A stretch of 64,000 nt of DNA from Sedimentibacter acidaminivorans (GTDB lineage: Bacteria > Bacillota > Clostridia > Tissierellales > Sedimentibacteraceae), in assembly GCF_017873955.1 (NCBI RefSeq), contig NZ_JAGGKS010000001.1, positions 186,001 to 250,000 of the forward strand. Reading direction: 5' to 3'. The position numbers were made by a program, and so were the translations under genes. The notes beneath the pieces were generated by a model. It was not told the origin of the DNA. It was given only the letters and a program-made list of their open reading frames with translations, and made no database searches. Positions within the stretch are counted from its first letter, which is position 1; every line of letters starts with the position of its first letter. Shown here in pieces: positions 61,808 to 64,000 of the stretch.

Positions 61808-63739
61808 ATGGATAAAGCTTTTATAAAGCGTGTAGCTTCAATTATTGCTGATATGAGCAATTTGAATGATTTAGATAATATATATAATTCAGAATCTTCA
61901 AATTATATAACAAATGTGAAATATGTTATTTTTTTAATGTCTAAATTTCTTTTTATTAGTAAAGTAACCGAACAGAAATCTCTAGATTATACTTTGTCAA
62001 AAAATGTTTCAAATAATGATATTATGGGTATATTAAACGAATACAGTATTTTTGATTTAGGAAGTTTAGAAATTGAAGAAAAAATTTATAATTTGATTAA
62101 TGATTTCAAAGATACAGTAATCCATAATAATTTTATACCTGCTAAACTATACGAATTGCTTTTGACTCCTAAGGAAAAAAAATCACTAGGACAAGTTTAT
62201 ACTCCATTTCATATAATCGAAAATATGCTGTCTAAAACATTTGAAATGCAAAAAATAAATATAGACATGAAAATTCTAGATCCATCTTGCGGAGGTGGAT
62301 ACTTTTTAATAGAATCATTTAAAAAAATTCGTGATGAGGCTGTAAGAAAATCACTTGGTATTGATGAAAAATATATATTAGAAAATATGATTTATGGTAT
62401 AGATATTGATGATTTTTCAATATTTTTAACTAAAATGGGACTACTTTTTAACTCTTGTTTGAACAGTGCCGATTTTAATATTATAAATACAGATTTTTTA
62501 ACACAGTCTGATGGTTTGGATGTTTCTTTTGATATAATAATTGGTAACCCACCATATATTGGTCACAAGCAAATTAAAAAAGAATATAAACTTTTATTAA
62601 AAAACAAATACCCTGAAGTTTTTTACGATAAATCAGATATCTCTTATTGTTTTTTTAAAAGAGGTAAAGAACTTCTAAAGGTTAATGGTATATTATGTTT
62701 AATAACATCTCGCTATTTCATGGAAGCTATGTATGCAGATAAACTTAGAAATTATATTAAAAACAATTTTAGTATTATCTCAATTGTTGATTATAATGGT
62801 TTCAAAGCTTTTAAGGGGGTTATGGTTAGCCCTGCTATTATAACTTTATTTAATAAAAATTTGAACAAAAACATGTTTTCATACGTCAAATATAATATAG
62901 ATAATTTAAAAATTGATAATTTCACTTATGGACAAACTAAATTGGAGAATAAAGGGTGGATTATTTTAAACGAAGTAGAAGAACAACTATTTCACCGCAT
63001 AGAAAGTCAATGCAACACATATATTAGAAATGTATGTAACATTAAGCAAGGAATTATTACGGGTCTAGACAAAGCTTTTATTGTGAGTGTTGAAGAAATT
63101 GAAAAATATCATTTGGAAAGTTCTCTCTTAAAAAAATGGATTAAAAATAGCAACATTTCAAAAACAAATATATCCTATAAAAATCTGTATCTCATTTACA
63201 CAAATATGATTGAAAACGAAGAAGAATACCCTAATACTATAAAATATCTACAACCATATAAGGATATTCTAATTAATAGACGCGAATGTAAGAAAGGTTT
63301 TCGAAAATGGTATGAATTACAGTGGGGGCGAGTACAATCTGATTTTGAAAATCCAAAGATATTATTTCCTTACAAATCAGATTCAAATAATTTTTGCTTT
63401 GATAAGAATGAATATTATTGTAGTGCAGATGTTTATTTCATCAATGAATTACATGATAATCTATCATTTGAATATTTGCAAAGTTATTTAAATTCCAATA
63501 TTTTTGAATTTTATTTTAAGTGCCAAGCAAAAAAGGTTGGCTCTAACTTATTTGAATACTACCCTAATAAGTTGAATTTAATGAAAATATATTTGCCAGA
63601 TGAAAAATTGGTAAAAAATATATATGGTTTAGATAAAATTAGTATTGATAATTTTCTAGAAAAGGTGTTTAATATTAGCGTAAGGGAACAAGCAATTATA
63701 AATAAATATATTACAAAAAAAGGTGATGACGCAAAATGA
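61808..63739 (+). CDS. Orphan N6-adenine DNA methyltransferase, CamA-like
   Basis: 643 residues. An N-terminal ~115-residue extension, then motif X region SLGQVYTPFHI, SAM-binding motif I LDPSCGGGYFLIESF, catalytic motif IV GNPPYIGHKQIKKEY, and a TaqI-type target-recognition region (IKQGIITGLDKAFIV, then RRECKKGFRKWYELQWGR, SADVYF and YYPNKLNLMKIY). Wording and order of these blocks match C. difficile CamA (CAAAAA methylase needed for normal sporulation) better than Eco57I/TaqI enzymes. No endonuclease gene or motif is present. GGGG before the ATG; it overlaps the next gene by ATGA. Target and role here are not shown. Confidence 0.88.
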   Translation: MDKAFIKRVASIIADMSNLNDLDNIYNSESSNYITNVKYVIFLMSKFLFISKVTEQKSLDYTLSKNVSNNDIMGILNEYSIFDLGSLEIEEKIYNLINDFKDTVIHNNFIPAKLYELLLTPKEKKSLGQVYTPFHIIENMLSKTFEMQKINIDMKILDPSCGGGYFLIESFKKIRDEAVRKSLGIDEKYILENMIYGIDIDDFSIFLTKMGLLFNSCLNSADFNIINTDFLTQSDGLDVSFDIIIGNPPYIGHKQIKKEYKLLLKNKYPEVFYDKSDISYCFFKRGKELLKVNGILCLITSRYFMEAMYADKLRNYIKNNFSIISIVDYNGFKAFKGVMVSPAIITLFNKNLNKNMFSYVKYNIDNLKIDNFTYGQTKLENKGWIILNEVEEQLFHRIESQCNTYIRNVCNIKQGIITGLDKAFIVSVEEIEKYHLESSLLKKWIKNSNISKTNISYKNLYLIYTNMIENEEEYPNTIKYLQPYKDILINRRECKKGFRKWYELQWGRVQSDFENPKILFPYKSDSNNFCFDKNEYYCSADVYFINELHDNLSFEYLQSYLNSNIFEFYFKCQAKKVGSNLFEYYPNKLNLMKIYLPDEKLVKNIYGLDKISIDNFLEKVFNISVREQAIINKYITKKGDDAK

Positions 63740-64000
63740 AAAAGCTATTATTTTTTACTTTAATTTTTATTGTGTTGTCCATTCAGCCTAGTTATGCTAA
63801 CACTGTTTTTTATGATACTTATGATCATTGGGCAGAAAATGATATTAGATGGTCTACTGATACTCTTAAAGTATTTAAGGGTTATGGAGATTTAACATTT
63901 AGACCTGATAATAATATTACCCGCTCTGAGTTCATAACTATTTTAGCTAGAACAGCATACAAGCTAAATATGATGAAGGAAATTTACACAAGTAATATGG
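63736..64000 (+). CDS. SLH-domain surface protein (3' end outside window)
   Basis: Visible 88 residues: signal peptide (MKKLLFFTLIFIVLS, cut near SYAN) followed at once by an SLH domain (YDHWAENDIRW, FRPDNNITRSEFITILAR). The ATG overlaps the methylase stop (ATGA), so the two are translationally coupled. The remainder lies beyond the right edge. Confidence 0.88.
   Translation, partial: MKKLLFFTLIFIVLSIQPSYANTVFYDTYDHWAENDIRWSTDTLKVFKGYGDLTFRPDNNITRSEFITILARTAYKLNMMKEIYTSNM

Noticed and set aside
61808-63739. Type IIG restriction-modification enzyme
   Set aside because: No PD-(D/E)XK nuclease motif is visible in the N-terminal extension and no restriction gene adjoins it within the window.

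Overview
The window is a low-GC, AT-rich chromosome segment of an anaerobic, spore-forming Firmicute, most likely a Clostridia/Tissierellia-type amino-acid fermenter (Sedimentibacter-like is a guess). This rests on a small acid-soluble spore protein (Tlp), S-layer-homology (SLH) proteins, SAM-I and T-box leaders, strong AGGAGG ribosome sites, a CamA-like methylase and an oxygen-sensitive 4-hydroxybutyryl-CoA dehydratase. I found no rRNA, tRNA, CRISPR array or intact IS element.

Layout. 1-4.8 kb: 3' part of surE, then a methionine operon (M20 amidohydrolase-metN-metI-metQ, minus strand) behind two SAM-I riboswitches in series. 5.1-10.4 kb: TRAP transporter operon with a nitrilase-family amidohydrolase and a DUF2848 protein, behind a GntR/FCD regulator and its palindromic operator. 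10.6-15.4 kb: a 1604-residue SLH surface protein with five near-identical 333-bp repeats. 15.5-21.8 kb: MATE exporter with a structured leader (candidate guanidine-IV), then NYN protein-MerR regulator-YfcC-type permease-M20 hydrolase with a MerR-type 19-bp-spacer promoter. 22-24.6 kb: CMD-family protein, COG2426 membrane protein and a YedE/TusA/DUF3343 selenium-sulfur cluster. 24.8-29.8 kb: a secreted M28-M14 double metallopeptidase with an SLH protein. 30-39.5 kb: homoserine dehydrogenase, a Cys/Asn-rich microprotein, a MacAB-type ABC exporter, a GGDEF/HD-GYP c-di-GMP sensor, a holin-like protein and a lipoprotein.

39.5-42.6 kb: a Phe-type T-box (specifier TTC) in front of paaK, an ACT-domain protein and a TIM-barrel protein. 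42.7-51 kb: tlp, rsuA, a LysE exporter, murA, and a GH26-like glycosidase with a two-component system. 51-53.4 kb: a nucleoside-gate protein pair and a HisRS paralogue with a short C terminus. 53.5-61 kb: the 4-hydroxybutyrate module abfD-abfT-sucD-4hbD (succinyl-CoA to succinate semialdehyde, 4-hydroxybutyrate, 4-hydroxybutyryl-CoA, crotonyl-CoA, or parts of it in either direction), preceded by a NifU-like protein and a PAS-sigma54 activator whose 3' end carries repeated TTGTTGC-N5-TGCA sites. 61-64 kb: DUF1659/DUF2922 pair, an orphan CamA-like adenine methyltransferase, and the start of an SLH protein overlapping it by ATGA.

The strongest leads are the CamA-like methylase coupled to an SLH gene, the Phe T-box on an arylacetate-CoA ligase operon (suggesting phenylalanine made from phenylacetate), the serial SAM-I riboswitches, the sigma54-activator site array and the M28-M14 peptidase. 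Most starts were set by ribosome-site spacing, and several genes appear to use TTG.
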